Of a DNA stretch of 64,000 nucleotides, positions 1 to 9,946 are shown piece by piece. A model generated the notes under the pieces. That model was given only the letters and a program-made list of their open reading frames with translations, had not been told where the DNA came from and did no database searches. Numbering within the stretch: the stretch's first letter is position 1; the number at the start of each line of letters is the position of its first letter. This DNA is from Acidobacteriota bacterium (GTDB lineage: Bacteria; Acidobacteriota; Terriglobia; Terriglobales; Acidobacteriaceae): positions 1 through 64,000 of the forward strand of contig JAJXZL010000035.1 of assembly GCA_021780075.1 (NCBI GenBank). The letters are read 5' to 3'. A program made the position numbers and the translations under genes.

Positions 1-65
1 ACGAATCGAGAGAGGTGCGCTTGCCACATGCACCCTCTACCCGGGTAAACTTCATTACGGAGACC

Positions 66-728
66 ATGATGCGAAAGAAGTGGATGCAGGCCGTTTGGGC
101 CGTGATTGGAATTGCTGCGTTGAGCAGCACGATAGCCCTTGCACAGGGTGCGGTAGCCCCCAAGAAGGCCAATGCGTCACCTGCGGAGACAGATGTGGCA
201 GCGAGCTTCTACGAGGCGCTCAACAGCTCCACCAGCGGCACGGGGACTTCGCAGACCCCGACGAATGCCATGGGCGGCATGTTTGAACTGCGTCACATCA
301 GGTCATCCATGATCGGCTACGAGTTAACTTATTCATTCAATCCCGGGGACCAGTCCTACAAGCCTCTCGCAGGCAACTGCGCCTACCAATGCAATAACCA
401 GCCGCTGACGCAGACCGCCGGCCAGAACATTTTCGGTTTTGACTGGGTGTTCTCAAAGCAGTATGGCGCTCTGAGGCCGTTCGCTGTGGGCGGTCTGGGC
501 TTAACCGCTACCGTGCCGAGCAGCAGCGCCTATGCCGCAAACAATACCGTCAGGCCGACGTACATCTTCGGCGGCGGCGTGGATTTCTCTCTGGGAGAAC
601 ATCTGGGTGTGCGCGCGCAGGTGCGAGACAACTTTGCCAAGGCTCCGGCGCTGTCTTTGTACTACTCGCCAACCGGCGCCTATATGCAGACCATTCAGCC
701 GATGGGCGGGGTGTATTACCGCTTTTAG
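66..728 (+). CDS. Outer-membrane beta-barrel protein
   Basis: The 220-residue protein starts with a Sec signal peptide (Met-Met-Arg-Lys-Lys, a hydrophobic core, then a cleavable Ala-Leu-Ala-Gln around residue 27). The mature part alternates polar and hydrophobic residues and ends in a C-terminal 'GGVYYRF', with an aromatic last residue as in outer-membrane barrels folded by BamA. The phrases 'LRPFAVGGLGL', 'IFGGGVDFSLGEHLGVRAQVRD' (given only in part here as barrel strands) resemble small OmpW/OmpA-type porin-like proteins. I start it at the second in-frame Met because a GGAG sequence precedes it and the signal peptide begins there; an upstream in-frame Met at 15 would add 17 unlikely residues. 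Function beyond an outer-membrane barrel cannot be read. Confidence 0.72.
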   Translation: MMRKKWMQAVWAVIGIAALSSTIALAQGAVAPKKANASPAETDVAASFYEALNSSTSGTGTSQTPTNAMGGMFELRHIRSSMIGYELTYSFNPGDQSYKPLAGNCAYQCNNQPLTQTAGQNIFGFDWVFSKQYGALRPFAVGGLGLTATVPSSSAYAANNTVRPTYIFGGGVDFSLGEHLGVRAQVRDNFAKAPALSLYYSPTGAYMQTIQPMGGVYYRF

Positions 729-773
729 CGGCGATAGCAGGACATAGATCAAACGGGTAGCAGGGAAGTGCGT

Positions 774-806
774 GAGCCCGGGTACCACAAGGTGAAACCC
801 GGGCTC
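774..806. terminator. Perfect 10-bp hairpin between convergent genes
   Basis: GAGCCCGGGT and ACCCGGGCTC form a perfect 10-bp stem with a 13-nt loop. It lies between the convergent barrel-protein and EF-G-like genes, so it can serve both. There is no clear T-run on either side, so it is at best a weak intrinsic terminator. Confidence 0.5.
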
Positions 807-828
807 CGCGCTGTTTCCGTAATGATTC

Positions 829-2976
829 TTATTCTTCCTCTTCCTCCACCGGCCGTTTGGCGTTGGCCAGGATCTTCTCTGCCACGGCCTGCGGAACGAT
901 GTCGTAGTGGTTCATCTCCATCCGGTAGCTGCCCTTGCCCTGGGTCATGGAAGTGAGCAGCGTGCCGTAGGTGAGCATCTCTGCCATGGGAACCTCGGCG
1001 TTGATCACCGTGGTGCGCCCCTTGGATTCCATGCCCTGCACGCGGCCGCGCCGGCCATTCAGATCGCCCATCAGGGTTCCGGCAAACTCGTCCGGCGCCT
1101 CGATTTCCACCTTCATGATTGGCTCCAGCAGGCAGGGCTTGGCCGATTCCATGCACTTGCGGAAGGCCAGGCGGCCCGCCATCTTGAACGACATTTCGTT
1201 CGAGTCCACGTCGTGATAGCTGCCGTCGTAGACCGTCGCCTTAAAGTCCACCACCGGGTAACCGGCAAGGTAGCCGCGCGCCGCTGACTCGACGATGCCC
1301 TTTTCGACCGCGGGAACGAACTGCCGCGGAATCGCGCCGCCGAAGATTTCGTTGGCAAACTCGAAGCCGCCGCCGCGCGGCAGGGGCTCCATGCGAATCT
1401 TGCAGTCGCCAAACTGGCCATGGCCGCCGGTCTGCTTTTTGTGGCGTCCCTGCGCCTCGGCGCGCCCGCGGATGGTCTCGCGGTACGGCACCTTGGGTGC
1501 CTTGAGCGTGACCTCGGCATGGTAGCGCTTCTTCAGCCGGCTCACGATGGTCTCAATGTGCGGCTGCCCGGCCCCGGCAATCAGAAATTCATTGGTCATC
1601 GGGTCGCGGTAGAAGCGGATGAGCAGGTCCTCTTCCATCAACTTGTGGATCGCGGGGGCCAGCTTGTCCTCGTCGGCACGCGTCTTGGGCTCAATCGCGT
1701 AGGTCATCGCGGGCTCAGGCATTGCAGTCAGCTCCACCTGAATGTCGGCGCCCTTCTGGCCCAGCGTGTCGCCGGTGAAGGTATCGCGCAGCTTGGCTAC
1801 GGCGCCCAGGTCGCCGGCGTGCAGTTCGGGTACCTCGACGGCCTTGCGCCCCTGCATCACGCTCAGGTGGCTCAGCCGTTCCTGGCCGCGGCGCGAGTAG
1901 TTCTCCAACGTTGCGTCATTCTTGACCACTCCGCTGACCACCTTGAAGAAGCTGATGCGCCCAGAGAACGGGTCCGTCATTGTCTTGAAGACAATCAGCG
2001 CCGTCGGTTCCGTATCGTCTACTTTGCGGGATGCGCTGCCGTCGCCGGCGGCGCCATCCCCTCCGTCGGAACCCACCGCCTGCATCGCCGGGGTTTTCAC
2101 GGCGAATGGCGCGCGCTCAATGGGCGCGGGCGCGTAGACCTTGATGAAGTCCAGCAGATGGTCGGCGGCCATGTTGGCCAGTCCGCTTGAAAACAGCACC
2201 GGGAAGATACGGTCTTCGCGGATCGCCTCATGCAGCGCGGTAATCAGGTGCTGTTCGGGGATGGTGCCCTCGGCAAAAAACTCCTCCATCAGCTCGTCTT
2301 TGCCCTCGGCCACCAGTTCCACCAGCGCCTCATGTGCGGCCTTTGCCTGCGGAGCCAGGCTGGCAGGAATCTCGCCGGTAATCTTGCCGCGGCCATCGCC
2401 GCCGGGCGTGTAATAAAAAGCCTCCATGGTCACCAGGTCCACCACGCCGTGAAAGCCCTCGGCGTCTGAGATCGGCAACTGGACGGGCACGCAGTTGCGG
2501 CCCCAGCGCTCGTGCAGATCGTCAATGAGCGCGCTCAGTCCGCCGCCGCCGCCGGCCTTGGGGTGGTCCATCTGGTTCACCACTACGATGCGAGGAACGT
2601 TGGCCTCCTCGGCAAATTTCCACACGCGCTCGGTCACGGCCTCCACGCCGTTCTGGGCGTTCACCACCACCACGGCTGCCTCCACGGGCATCAGGGAGGC
2701 GCGCGCCTCATGGCTGAACATGTGGAATCCCGGCGTGTCTACAAAATTGATCTTGACGCCCTGCCACTCGGCAAACGCGACGGCATTCTGCATGGTGGTG
2801 CCGCGGGCCACTTCCTCTTCGTCATACGCGGTTACGGCCGAGCCGTCCTGCACGCGGCCCTGAGTCGGTGTCATCTTTGCGGCATGCAGCAGAGCAGCAA
2901 TCAAGGTGGTCTTGCCGCTGTGCGCATGCCCCACTACAGCTACGTTGCGGATCTCACTTCCCTGGTACGTTTTCAT
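829..2976 (-). CDS. Elongation factor G-like GTPase (EF-G paralogue)
   Basis: A 715-residue translational GTPase with the five-domain EF-G layout: GTPase domain (about 1-280), domain II around 'ALIVFKTMTDPFSGRISF', domain III, domain IV with 'GGHGQFGDCKIRMEP', and domain V near the end. G1 reads GHAHSGKT and G3 is DTPG. G4 is NQMD instead of the canonical NKxD, and switch I is RGTTM rather than RGITI. These features separate it from housekeeping EF-G and suit the EF-G-like (EF-G2) group, whose role is not settled. The C-terminus is an acidic run of Glu. The start is the Met preceded by AAGGAG; a longer reading would add 11 residues upstream. It stands alone, without rpsL, rpsG or tuf. Confidence 0.88.
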   Translation of the reverse strand: MKTYQGSEIRNVAVVGHAHSGKTTLIAALLHAAKMTPTQGRVQDGSAVTAYDEEEVARGTTMQNAVAFAEWQGVKINFVDTPGFHMFSHEARASLMPVEAAVVVVNAQNGVEAVTERVWKFAEEANVPRIVVVNQMDHPKAGGGGGLSALIDDLHERWGRNCVPVQLPISDAEGFHGVVDLVTMEAFYYTPGGDGRGKITGEIPASLAPQAKAAHEALVELVAEGKDELMEEFFAEGTIPEQHLITALHEAIREDRIFPVLFSSGLANMAADHLLDFIKVYAPAPIERAPFAVKTPAMQAVGSDGGDGAAGDGSASRKVDDTEPTALIVFKTMTDPFSGRISFFKVVSGVVKNDATLENYSRRGQERLSHLSVMQGRKAVEVPELHAGDLGAVAKLRDTFTGDTLGQKGADIQVELTAMPEPAMTYAIEPKTRADEDKLAPAIHKLMEEDLLIRFYRDPMTNEFLIAGAGQPHIETIVSRLKKRYHAEVTLKAPKVPYRETIRGRAEAQGRHKKQTGGHGQFGDCKIRMEPLPRGGGFEFANEIFGGAIPRQFVPAVEKGIVESAARGYLAGYPVVDFKATVYDGSYHDVDSNEMSFKMAGRLAFRKCMESAKPCLLEPIMKVEIEAPDEFAGTLMGDLNGRRGRVQGMESKGRTTVINAEVPMAEMLTYGTLLTSMTQGKGSYRMEMNHYDIVPQAVAEKILANAKRPVEEEEE

Positions 2977-3373
2977 GGTGTTTCTCCTTGCCACCTGCGG
3001 TGGGGCCAATTGCCTTCGGCCTCGCGAGGCGGAGTCTTGCGGTTGCGCGCCCCATGGGGCGCAAAGTCAATGGCTGGTTTGTAGAAGAAAGAGTGCGGAT
3101 GGCACAGGGACTTCATGGAGGCGTCCGGGAGGACGTCATTGGGGCCGGATTGCCGGGCTCCAGGTCCCGGTCTGCCGTCTTCCTCATCCATGCAGAGGCG
3201 CTCCGGCAGGCGCCGGGCGCGGGCAAATGCAGCATGCGCCGGGCGTCTTGCTGTAAGAACGGGATGCTATCACACGCGGATTGTGAACGTCCTGTGACTG
3301 GAGGCACAGCGCTCAGTCGGCCAGGGAAGGAGCTGTGTTTTCAAGGAGAAACAAGTATGTTGAAGCTGGACGC
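2977..3373. other. Intergenic region between EF-G-like gene and purF
   Basis: About 400 bp upstream of the EF-G-like gene and downstream of purF. It should hold the EF-G-like promoter. I see no RNA gene. At its right end a plus-strand AAGGAG precedes a 28-codon reading frame (3357-3443) that runs antisense into the end of purF; this is reported as a finding. Confidence 0.5.
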
Positions 3374-4903
3374 CTACAAGCTCACCGTGGCCGGCAGAAT
3401 CTCGTCTACATCCACCCATTGCGTGGGATATTTGCCGGTGTAGCAGGCGGTGCAGAAGCCCTTGCCGTCGGTGCTGCCGCAACACCTGAGCATGCCGTCG
3501 AGCGAGAGATAGGCCAGCGAGTCGGCCTCGATGAAGCGGCGAATCTCTTCGATGGACTGGTTGGCGGCGATCAGGTCGCGCTTGCTTGGCGTGTCCACTC
3601 CGTAGAAGCACGGCGAGGTGGTAGGCGGGCAACTGATGCGCAGGTGGACTTCCTTGGCGCCCGCGCCGCGCACCATGCGCACGATCTTGCGGCTTGTTGT
3701 TCCGCGAATGATGGAGTCGTCAATCAGGATGACGCGCTTGCCCTCCAGCAAATTGCGCACCGGGTTCAGCTTGAGGCGCACGCCAAAGTCGCGCACGCGC
3801 TGCTCGGGCTCAATAAACGTGCGGCCCACGTAGTGGTTGCGGATGAGGCCAAAGCGGAATGGTATGCCGCTCTGGTCGGCGTAGCCCAGCGCGGCGGTCA
3901 CACCGGAGTCTGGCACGGGCACAATGACATCGGCAGGCACGCCGGACTCGCGGGCAAGCTGGCGGCCCATCTGGTCGCGGCTCTCCTGCACCCAGCGGCC
4001 ATAGATGCGGCTGTCGGGGCGCGCAAAGTAGACATGCTCAAAGATGCAGCTCGACTGCGGCACGCCGGACGCGTACTGGCGGCTGGTCACGCCGTCCTCG
4101 GTCACCATCACCAGTTCGCCGGGCAGCACGTCGCGCTCATACTCGGCGCGCAGCAGGTCAAAGGCACAGGTCTCTGACGCAAAGACGATGGTATCGGGGC
4201 CTTCAGAATTGCGGATGCGGCCCATCGAGAGCGGGCGGAAGCCGCGCGGATCGCGGGCGGCAAAGACGCGGTCGCGCGTCATCATCACAATGGAAAACGC
4301 GCCCTCGACCTGCGAGAGCGAGTCGGCGATGGCGTCCACCAGCGAGCCGGCCTTGGAGTGCGCGATGAGCTGCACGATGATTTCAGAGTCGGAGGTGGTC
4401 TGGAAATACGCGCCGTCGCGTTCCAGCCGCGCGCGAATGTTGCCCAGGTTCACCAGGTTGCCGTTGTGCGCGATGGCGATCAGGCCCTTGGTCGAGTCCA
4501 CGCGAATGGGCTGCGCATTCAACAGCGCCGAGTCACCTGTAGTGGAATAGCGCGTGTGGCCAATGGCCATCTGGCCGGGCAGCTTCTGGAGCACGTCGTC
4601 GGTAAAGATTTCCGACACCAGCCCCATGCCTTTGATGTTGGCCAGCCTGTGGCCGTCGGCGGTAGCGATGCCTGCCGACTCCTGCCCGCGGTGTTGCAGC
4701 GCATAGAGGCCAAGATAGGCCTGCCGCGCCGCGTCGGGATGGCCGTGAATCGCAACAACGCCGCACTCTTCGCGAAGCTTGGGGTCTGTACTGCGCGCAC
4801 GGCGGGACGCGGCTTTGCCGCCCATCTGCATCTGGCATTCCGCTGCTGCCGAATCTGTTGTATCGACTATGCCTTCGACCCCCTGAAACAGCAACCGGCT
4901 CAT
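3374..4903 (-). CDS. purF: Amidophosphoribosyltransferase
   Basis: The 509-residue enzyme transfers the glutamine amide to PRPP, the first committed step of purine synthesis. The N-terminal nucleophile (Ntn) glutaminase begins at Cys47 ('[12 protein letters not shown]'), after a 46-residue propeptide ending in Glu-Glu. The PRPP-binding loop is '[14 protein letters not shown]'. Late cysteines ('[19 protein letters not shown]') match the Fe-S ligands of the Bacillus-type enzyme. Its ATG overlaps the purL stop as ATGA, so the two genes are probably translationally coupled. A second in-frame Met at residue 25 would give a propeptide of 22 residues, so the start is not certain; the overlapping start is preferred because of the coupling. 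Confidence 0.96.
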   Translation of the reverse strand: MSRLLFQGVEGIVDTTDSAAAECQMQMGGKAASRRARSTDPKLREECGVVAIHGHPDAARQAYLGLYALQHRGQESAGIATADGHRLANIKGMGLVSEIFTDDVLQKLPGQMAIGHTRYSTTGDSALLNAQPIRVDSTKGLIAIAHNGNLVNLGNIRARLERDGAYFQTTSDSEIIVQLIAHSKAGSLVDAIADSLSQVEGAFSIVMMTRDRVFAARDPRGFRPLSMGRIRNSEGPDTIVFASETCAFDLLRAEYERDVLPGELVMVTEDGVTSRQYASGVPQSSCIFEHVYFARPDSRIYGRWVQESRDQMGRQLARESGVPADVIVPVPDSGVTAALGYADQSGIPFRFGLIRNHYVGRTFIEPEQRVRDFGVRLKLNPVRNLLEGKRVILIDDSIIRGTTSRKIVRMVRGAGAKEVHLRISCPPTTSPCFYGVDTPSKRDLIAANQSIEEIRRFIEADSLAYLSLDGMLRCCGSTDGKGFCTACYTGKYPTQWVDVDEILPATVSL

Positions 4904-7374
4904 GCCGTCACCTCGTCATGCAGTGTGGCCTCAAGCGAACCGGCCCAGGGCTTGCGCAAATCGCTCAGCGGAGCGGAAATGAACGTGTCGCCGTAGACCG
5001 AGATTTCAAGCCGGTCCCCGCCGGTGGTGCCGATGCGGAAGGCGTGGAAGCTGAAGTGCTCAGCCAGCTCCTCGATTGCGGCCAACTGATTCGGCGCGGC
5101 CGTCACGATCATAGTGGAGGCCGGCTCGGCAAACAGGCCGAAGAGTGGATGCACCATCAGTTCCTGCTCCTGCTCGACTTTGGCGCCGATGCCGCTGCCG
5201 AAAGCCGCTTCAGCCAGCGCAACGGCGATGCCGCCCTCGGCGAGGTCGCGGGCGGAGTGGAGCAGTTCGCGGCTGGCCAGTTCGATCAGTAGTGTGTGCA
5301 GATCAGCTTCCGCGTCCAGATCCAGCGGAGGAGGCTGACCCCACACGCCGCCGAGAACTGTCTTGGCATAATCCGACGAGCCGAAGACGATCAGTTCGGC
5401 GTTGGCCGCGGCGTCGGTGAGCGTCGAGTCCTCGGGCACGATCTCGGCCTCATCGCCCAGCACGCCGGGAACGATGCTGCGCTGGCCTTCGGCGTCTTCG
5501 GCGCGCTTTGGGACTTTCAGATTGGGGTCCGGCGCTTCGCCTGAAGGAATGGGCCAGAGCAGAATGATGGCGTCGCCAGCCTGCTGAAAGTCCGCGGGCA
5601 CGGCCTTGGTCACGTCGTCCAGAATGCCCACGATGCCCAGCACTGGCGTGGGATAGATGCCTTCGCCGCGCGTCTCGTTGTAGAGCGAAACGTTGCCGCC
5701 GGTGACGGGCGTGCCCAGCGCCGTGCAGGCTTCGGCAATGCCATCAATAGCATCGGAAAGCTGCGCCATAATCTCCGGCTTCTCCGGATTGCCGAAGTTC
5801 AGGCAGTTGGTCGCGGCCACGGGTGTTGCGCCAGTGGAGGCAACTTTGCGCGCGGCTTCCGCAACGGCATGCATCGCGCCCAGCTTCGGGTTGAGATACG
5901 CCCAGCGGCCGTTGCCGTCCAGTGCCATGGCCAGTCCGCGCTCGTGGCCCGGCGTGCCTGTGCCCTTGATGCGCATCACGCCCGCCTCGCCGCCCGGCCC
6001 CTGCACCGTGTTGGTCTGCACCATGGTGTCGTACTGCTCATGCACCCAGCGCTTGGAGCAAATGTTGGCGCTGCCCAGCAGCTTCTTCAGGTCGGCTGTG
6101 TAGTCGCGGTCTTCATCCAGTTCCGCCATCGCTGTCTCGGGCGGATTCAGCGGTACGGGCGTTTTCCACACGCCGATGGGGCGATGATAGCGCGGTGCAT
6201 CGTCCGTGAGTGACTGGTTCGGAATGTCGGCCATCAGCACACCGTGATGCCGAATGCGAAGCCGCGGCTCGGGGATGACCGTGCCGACGATGACCGCGTC
6301 CAATCCCCACTTGGCAAAGACCTTCATCACCTCGTCTTCGCGGCCTTTTTCTGCCACCAGCAGCATCCGCTCCTGGCTTTCAGAGAGCATGATCTCGTAG
6401 GCGCTCATGCCGGTTTCGCGCTGAGGCGCCAGATCCAGATCCATCTCCACGCCCACTCCGCCGCGCGCGCCCATCTCACAGGAGGAGCTGGTCAGGCCCG
6501 CTGCGCCCATGTCCTGAATACCGACAATCGCACCGGTCTTCATTGCCTCAAGGCAGGCCTCCAGCAGCAGCTTCTCCATGAACGGATCGCCCACCTGCAC
6601 GTTGGGCCGCTTCTGCTCCGACCCTTCCGTGAATTCCTCGCTTGCCATGGTTGCGCCGTGGATGCCGTCGCGGCCTGTTTTTGCGCCGACGTAAATCACG
6701 GGATTGCCGGTGCCGGTCGCCTTGGCGTAGAAAATCTCGTCCTTGCGCACCAGGCCCAGCGCGAATGCGTTCACCAGCGGATTGCCGCTGTAGCAGGGCT
6801 CGAACTTGGTTTCGCCGCCCAGGTTGGGCACGCCAAAGCAGTTGCCATAGCCCGCAATGCCACTCACCACTCCCTCGACAATTGAGTGGTTTTTTGCCAC
6901 GAGCTTCCGCTCCTCAGCGTCCTCGTCCGCTTCTGTCACGATCGGTCCAAAGCGCAGTGAATCCATCACCGCCAGCGGTCGCGCGCCCATGGTGAAGATG
7001 TCGCGCAGAATGCCGCCTACGCCGGTAGCCGCGCCCTGGTAGGGCTCAATGTAGCTGGGGTGGTTGTGCGACTCGATCTTGAAGGCGCAGGCCCAGCCGT
7101 CGCCTACGTCGATAATGCCCGCGTTTTCGCCCGGTCCCTGCACCACGCGGTCGCTCTTGGTGGGCAGCCGTTTCAGGTGTACGCGGCTCGACTTGTAGGA
7201 GCAATGCTCGCTCCACATCACGCTGTAAATGCCCAGCTCGGTGAGAGAGGGAACGCGCCCCAGTGCGGCCAGAATGCGTTCGTACTCTTCCTTGGTGATG
7301 CTGTGCTGCGCCAGCAGTTCCGGGGTTACCTTGGCTGGCTCGGGAACAACGGGTGAAGAGGAAACGGATGTCAT
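4900..7374 (-). CDS. purL: Phosphoribosylformylglycinamidine synthase, subunit II
   Basis: PurL converts FGAR to FGAM using ammonia from glutamine, the fourth step of purine synthesis. Seen here: '[11 protein letters not shown]' near residue 60, '[20 protein letters not shown]' for ATP/Mg binding, '[13 protein letters not shown]', and a second AIRS-type half with 'TGGNVSLYN'. It is the small PurL type that needs PurS and PurQ, neither of which is in the window. At about 824 residues it is longer than the usual ~740, mainly from extra sequence in the second half. GGAGG lies about 8 nt before the GTG-ATG at 7377/7374, so I start at 7374; a further upstream ATG at 7389 overlaps that ribosome site and is less likely. 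It is followed directly by purF. Confidence 0.96.
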   Translation of the reverse strand: MTSVSSSPVVPEPAKVTPELLAQHSITKEEYERILAALGRVPSLTELGIYSVMWSEHCSYKSSRVHLKRLPTKSDRVVQGPGENAGIIDVGDGWACAFKIESHNHPSYIEPYQGAATGVGGILRDIFTMGARPLAVMDSLRFGPIVTEADEDAEERKLVAKNHSIVEGVVSGIAGYGNCFGVPNLGGETKFEPCYSGNPLVNAFALGLVRKDEIFYAKATGTGNPVIYVGAKTGRDGIHGATMASEEFTEGSEQKRPNVQVGDPFMEKLLLEACLEAMKTGAIVGIQDMGAAGLTSSSCEMGARGGVGVEMDLDLAPQRETGMSAYEIMLSESQERMLLVAEKGREDEVMKVFAKWGLDAVIVGTVIPEPRLRIRHHGVLMADIPNQSLTDDAPRYHRPIGVWKTPVPLNPPETAMAELDEDRDYTADLKKLLGSANICSKRWVHEQYDTMVQTNTVQGPGGEAGVMRIKGTGTPGHERGLAMALDGNGRWAYLNPKLGAMHAVAEAARKVASTGATPVAATNCLNFGNPEKPEIMAQLSDAIDGIAEACTALGTPVTGGNVSLYNETRGEGIYPTPVLGIVGILDDVTKAVPADFQQAGDAIILLWPIPSGEAPDPNLKVPKRAEDAEGQRSIVPGVLGDEAEIVPEDSTLTDAAANAELIVFGSSDYAKTVLGGVWGQPPPLDLDAEADLHTLLIELASRELLHSARDLAEGGIAVALAEAAFGSGIGAKVEQEQELMVHPLFGLFAEPASTMIVTAAPNQLAAIEELAEHFSFHAFRIGTTGGDRLEISVYGDTFISAPLSDLRKPWAGSLEATLHDEVTA

Positions 7375-7514
7375 CACGGTTGCCTCCATTGTCGCATGCG
7401 GCGCGTAGTCAGAAATTCAGGGAAACGCGGAAATCCGTTGATGATGCTTCCCTGCGAACCGTGTTTGCCCTATGGAATTCCGGCCCGGCCGAGGCCCCTG
7501 GGGCGCGAGAAAAA

Positions 7515-8300
7515 CTACCCCTGGCGGCGGGACTCTCCGGTGCGCAGCGCGGTCTCAATCTGCTTGCTGTAGCGTCCGGTGAGGGCGTTCCAGCGGATGA
7601 TCGCCAGCTCTTCCAGCATCTTCATCCCGTCCTTCAGATAGCTCATGCGGGTTCGCTCGTCGTGCGCCCAGCTGACGGGCACCTCGACCACGTTCAAGCC
7701 GCGCTTGAGTGCGATGTAGAGGATCTCCGGATCAAACCCCCAGCGCTCAATGGTTTGCAGTTGGAAGACTGTCTGGGCGGCAGAGCGAGTAAAAGCCTTG
7801 AAGCCGCACTGCGTGTCGGCAAAGTGCAGGCCCATCACGGCGCGCGTAACGGCGTTGAAGCAGCGGCCGAAAAACTGCCGGTAGAGTGGCTGCCGCTGGG
7901 TCTGGCGGCTTTTCTCCAGCCAGCGGGAGCCGATGGCGATGTCCGCGCCCTGCTCGATCGCGCCGAACAGCCGCTCCGCTTCTTCAATGGGAGCCGAGAG
8001 GTCCGAGTCGGTGAACATGACCACATCGCCCAGCGCATGAAGGATCCCGTTGCGGACGCTGTAGCCTTTGCCGCGGTTGCCGGGATTCTCAAGCAGCCGC
8101 ACCTCGGGCGCCTGGCGGGCAAAGTCGCGCACCACCTGGGCCGTCCCGTCCGTGGAGCCGTCGTTGACCACGACGACTTCCGCACGCCACGCGTTGGCGC
8201 GGATGCAGGCCACGACGGACTGGAGCGTCGCGGGAAGGCGAGTGCTCTCGTTGTAGGCCGGAATCACGATGCTGTATTGCGGATAATCCGTCATGTTCAC
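7515..8300 (-). CDS. GT2 glycosyltransferase, dolichyl-phosphate glucosyltransferase-like
   Basis: A 261-residue GT-A enzyme. 'YSIVIPAYNES' opens the fold, 'VVNDGSTDGT' binds the nucleotide, and 'MFTDSDLSAP' carries the DxD-type metal site. 'DTQCGFKAFTR' and 'RWGFDPEILYIA' are typical of the branch that makes polyprenyl-phosphate glucose (ALG5-like). No transmembrane segment is evident, so it probably works at the inner face of the membrane on a lipid phosphate. It is divergent from the IHF-like gene and stands alone. The exact donor and acceptor cannot be read from sequence. Confidence 0.85.
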   Translation of the reverse strand: MNMTDYPQYSIVIPAYNESTRLPATLQSVVACIRANAWRAEVVVVNDGSTDGTAQVVRDFARQAPEVRLLENPGNRGKGYSVRNGILHALGDVVMFTDSDLSAPIEEAERLFGAIEQGADIAIGSRWLEKSRQTQRQPLYRQFFGRCFNAVTRAVMGLHFADTQCGFKAFTRSAAQTVFQLQTIERWGFDPEILYIALKRGLNVVEVPVSWAHDERTRMSYLKDGMKMLEELAIIRWNALTGRYSKQIETALRTGESRRQG

Positions 8301-8506
8301 GCTCCATCCCGCGTACTGCGGCTCCGATGGCGAGGGAGAACTCTGCCCATCATAACGCTATTGGAGAGCCCAAACCGAGCCCGCTGGCAGGAATGCCGTT
8401 TTTTGCGGTCCGAAGCCGCAAAAGGTTCAATTCTCACAGGTAAACTTGATTTTTGAACTTATCCGGCTCAGAATCCGTTTATGCTGAGAGCGGAGGCGTA
8501 CGCAAT

Positions 8507-8803
8507 ATGACAAAGGCAGACCTGGTGGAAAAAGTCACTCGGCTGGGTGACCTGACTCGCCGCGACGGCGAAGTGATTGTGGAAACCGTCTTCGATTCCG
8601 TGATTGGCGCACTGCAGAGCGGAGACAAGATCGAGATTCGCGGCTTTGGTTCTTTTCGTATCCGCCAGCGCAATCCCCGCATTGGCCGGAACCCCAAGAC
8701 CGGAGAGCGCGTTGAAGTGCCCGCCAAGCGCGTGCCCTATTTCAAGCCATCCAAAGAACTTCGCGACCTGGTGAACCCGGGAGAAGCCGCCAAAGCCTCG
8801 TGA
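8507..8803 (+). CDS. IHF/HU-family DNA-bending protein
   Basis: A 98-residue member of the IHF/HU family. The N-terminal helices begin 'MTKADLVEKVTRLGDLTRRD'. The beta-arm region carries 'RGFGSFRIRQRNPRIGRNP', with the Pro that intercalates DNA in this family, followed by 'KRVPYFKPSKELRDLVN'. It dimerises and bends DNA, organising the nucleoid and some promoters. GGAGG lies 8-9 nt before the chosen ATG; a longer in-frame start would add 18 unlikely residues. The sequence is closest in feel to IHF-beta/HU of Acidobacteria, but IHF and HU cannot be separated by eye. Confidence 0.93.
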   Translation: MTKADLVEKVTRLGDLTRRDGEVIVETVFDSVIGALQSGDKIEIRGFGSFRIRQRNPRIGRNPKTGERVEVPAKRVPYFKPSKELRDLVNPGEAAKAS

Positions 8804-8869
8804 GTACACGCCTCGACTGACGGCGTCTTTCCGCTGCAGGCACCCCATCCCTGGCAATTCGGGGCGGTC

Positions 8870-9946
8870 TCAGCGTGCCCGGATGCCGATGGCGCTCAGC
8901 ATGCGTCCGGCGTGGCCGTGCGAGGCGCGGTGCGAGAAAAACAGCTCCCGCTGGCAGCTTGTGCAGCCGCCCACCACGCTGATGGCGCGCGGCTTGAGCC
9001 CCGCGTCCAGCAGCTGGCGGCGGTTGGCTTCCATCAGATCCAGATGCAGGCTTGGCCCAATGGGCGAGTGCCCCGGTGCGCGCTGCGTCAGGAACAGCAT
9101 CGGGTAGCGGGTCCGCACCGGATCGGAGTCATAGACCTCGCGAAAGAGCGCCCGTGCGTAGCTGAATTGCGATTCGAAGATGGAGAGCACCTCTTCGCCG
9201 ACGGAGTAGCAGCAGGCGCCGATGCCGGGGCCGATGGCGGCCACCAGGTCCTCGGGCCGCGAGCCGAATTCGAACCGCATCCGCCCGATGCCGGTCTCCA
9301 CAATGCGCTTCACCGTTCCCCGCCAGCCTGCGTGGAAGGCCGCTACCACGCGCCTCTTGCGATCGGCCACCAGCACGGGGATGCAGTCGGCGGTCTGCAC
9401 AGCCAGCAGCAGGCCGGGCTCCGCAGTCATCACGCCATCGCCCTTTCGGGGCCGCTCGCGCAGCGCATCCGCCGCGCCCGCCACAACCACTACATTGGAA
9501 TGGACCTGGCGCAGCGTGACCAGCGGAGTGGCTGTGCTGCCGGTGATGGCTTGCGCAAAAAGGCGGCGGTTGCGGGCCACTGCCGCGCGATCATCAACGG
9601 CTGTAAAGCCAAGATTCATCTCGCCGGGCGCATCGTCGGCGCAGTAAGCGCGGCTGGCTCCACCCTTGCGCGTGCTGAAGCCGTGCCACAGCCAGGACAT
9701 CCGCTGCCATGCTGGAACGGCCAGCCAATGCACTCCGTTGGCGGCCACGCGAGGCTCCGGCGCGGGTAGCCTGAGCTCCTGCGGCATGGCGCGCTCCATG
9801 CGAAGCCGGCGCGTGATGCCCGCAGGCTTGCCGCGACGCTTGCGCTCAAGACCGGCGGCATCAAAAAGCGCGTCGATCGCCTCAATATCCGACGATTGCT
9901 TTGCGGTCTCAGGACTGGTTTTGCGTTGGATGCGGGACGGCTTCAC
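8870..9946 (-). CDS. pgeF: Peptidoglycan editing factor (laccase-domain, YfiH family)
   Basis: The C-terminal ~270 residues are the Cu-oxidase_4/YfiH fold. 'HGFSTRKGGAS' opens it, and the catalytic His/Cys/His triad appears in 'LRQVHSN', 'QTADCIPV' and 'AAFHAGWRG'; 'AIGPGIGACCYSVG' follows. PgeF hydrolyses mis-inserted residues in peptidoglycan precursors; older annotations call it polyphenol oxidase. The N-terminal ~80 residues are basic and look like a non-conserved extension. The longest start is a GTG with a weak ribosome site; an internal ATG at 9799 would trim 49 residues and is possible. It is convergent with the IHF-like gene. Confidence 0.86.
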   Translation of the reverse strand: MKPSRIQRKTSPETAKQSSDIEAIDALFDAAGLERKRRGKPAGITRRLRMERAMPQELRLPAPEPRVAANGVHWLAVPAWQRMSWLWHGFSTRKGGASRAYCADDAPGEMNLGFTAVDDRAAVARNRRLFAQAITGSTATPLVTLRQVHSNVVVVAGAADALRERPRKGDGVMTAEPGLLLAVQTADCIPVLVADRKRRVVAAFHAGWRGTVKRIVETGIGRMRFEFGSRPEDLVAAIGPGIGACCYSVGEEVLSIFESQFSYARALFREVYDSDPVRTRYPMLFLTQRAPGHSPIGPSLHLDLMEANRRQLLDAGLKPRAISVVGGCTSCQRELFFSHRASHGHAGRMLSAIGIRAR

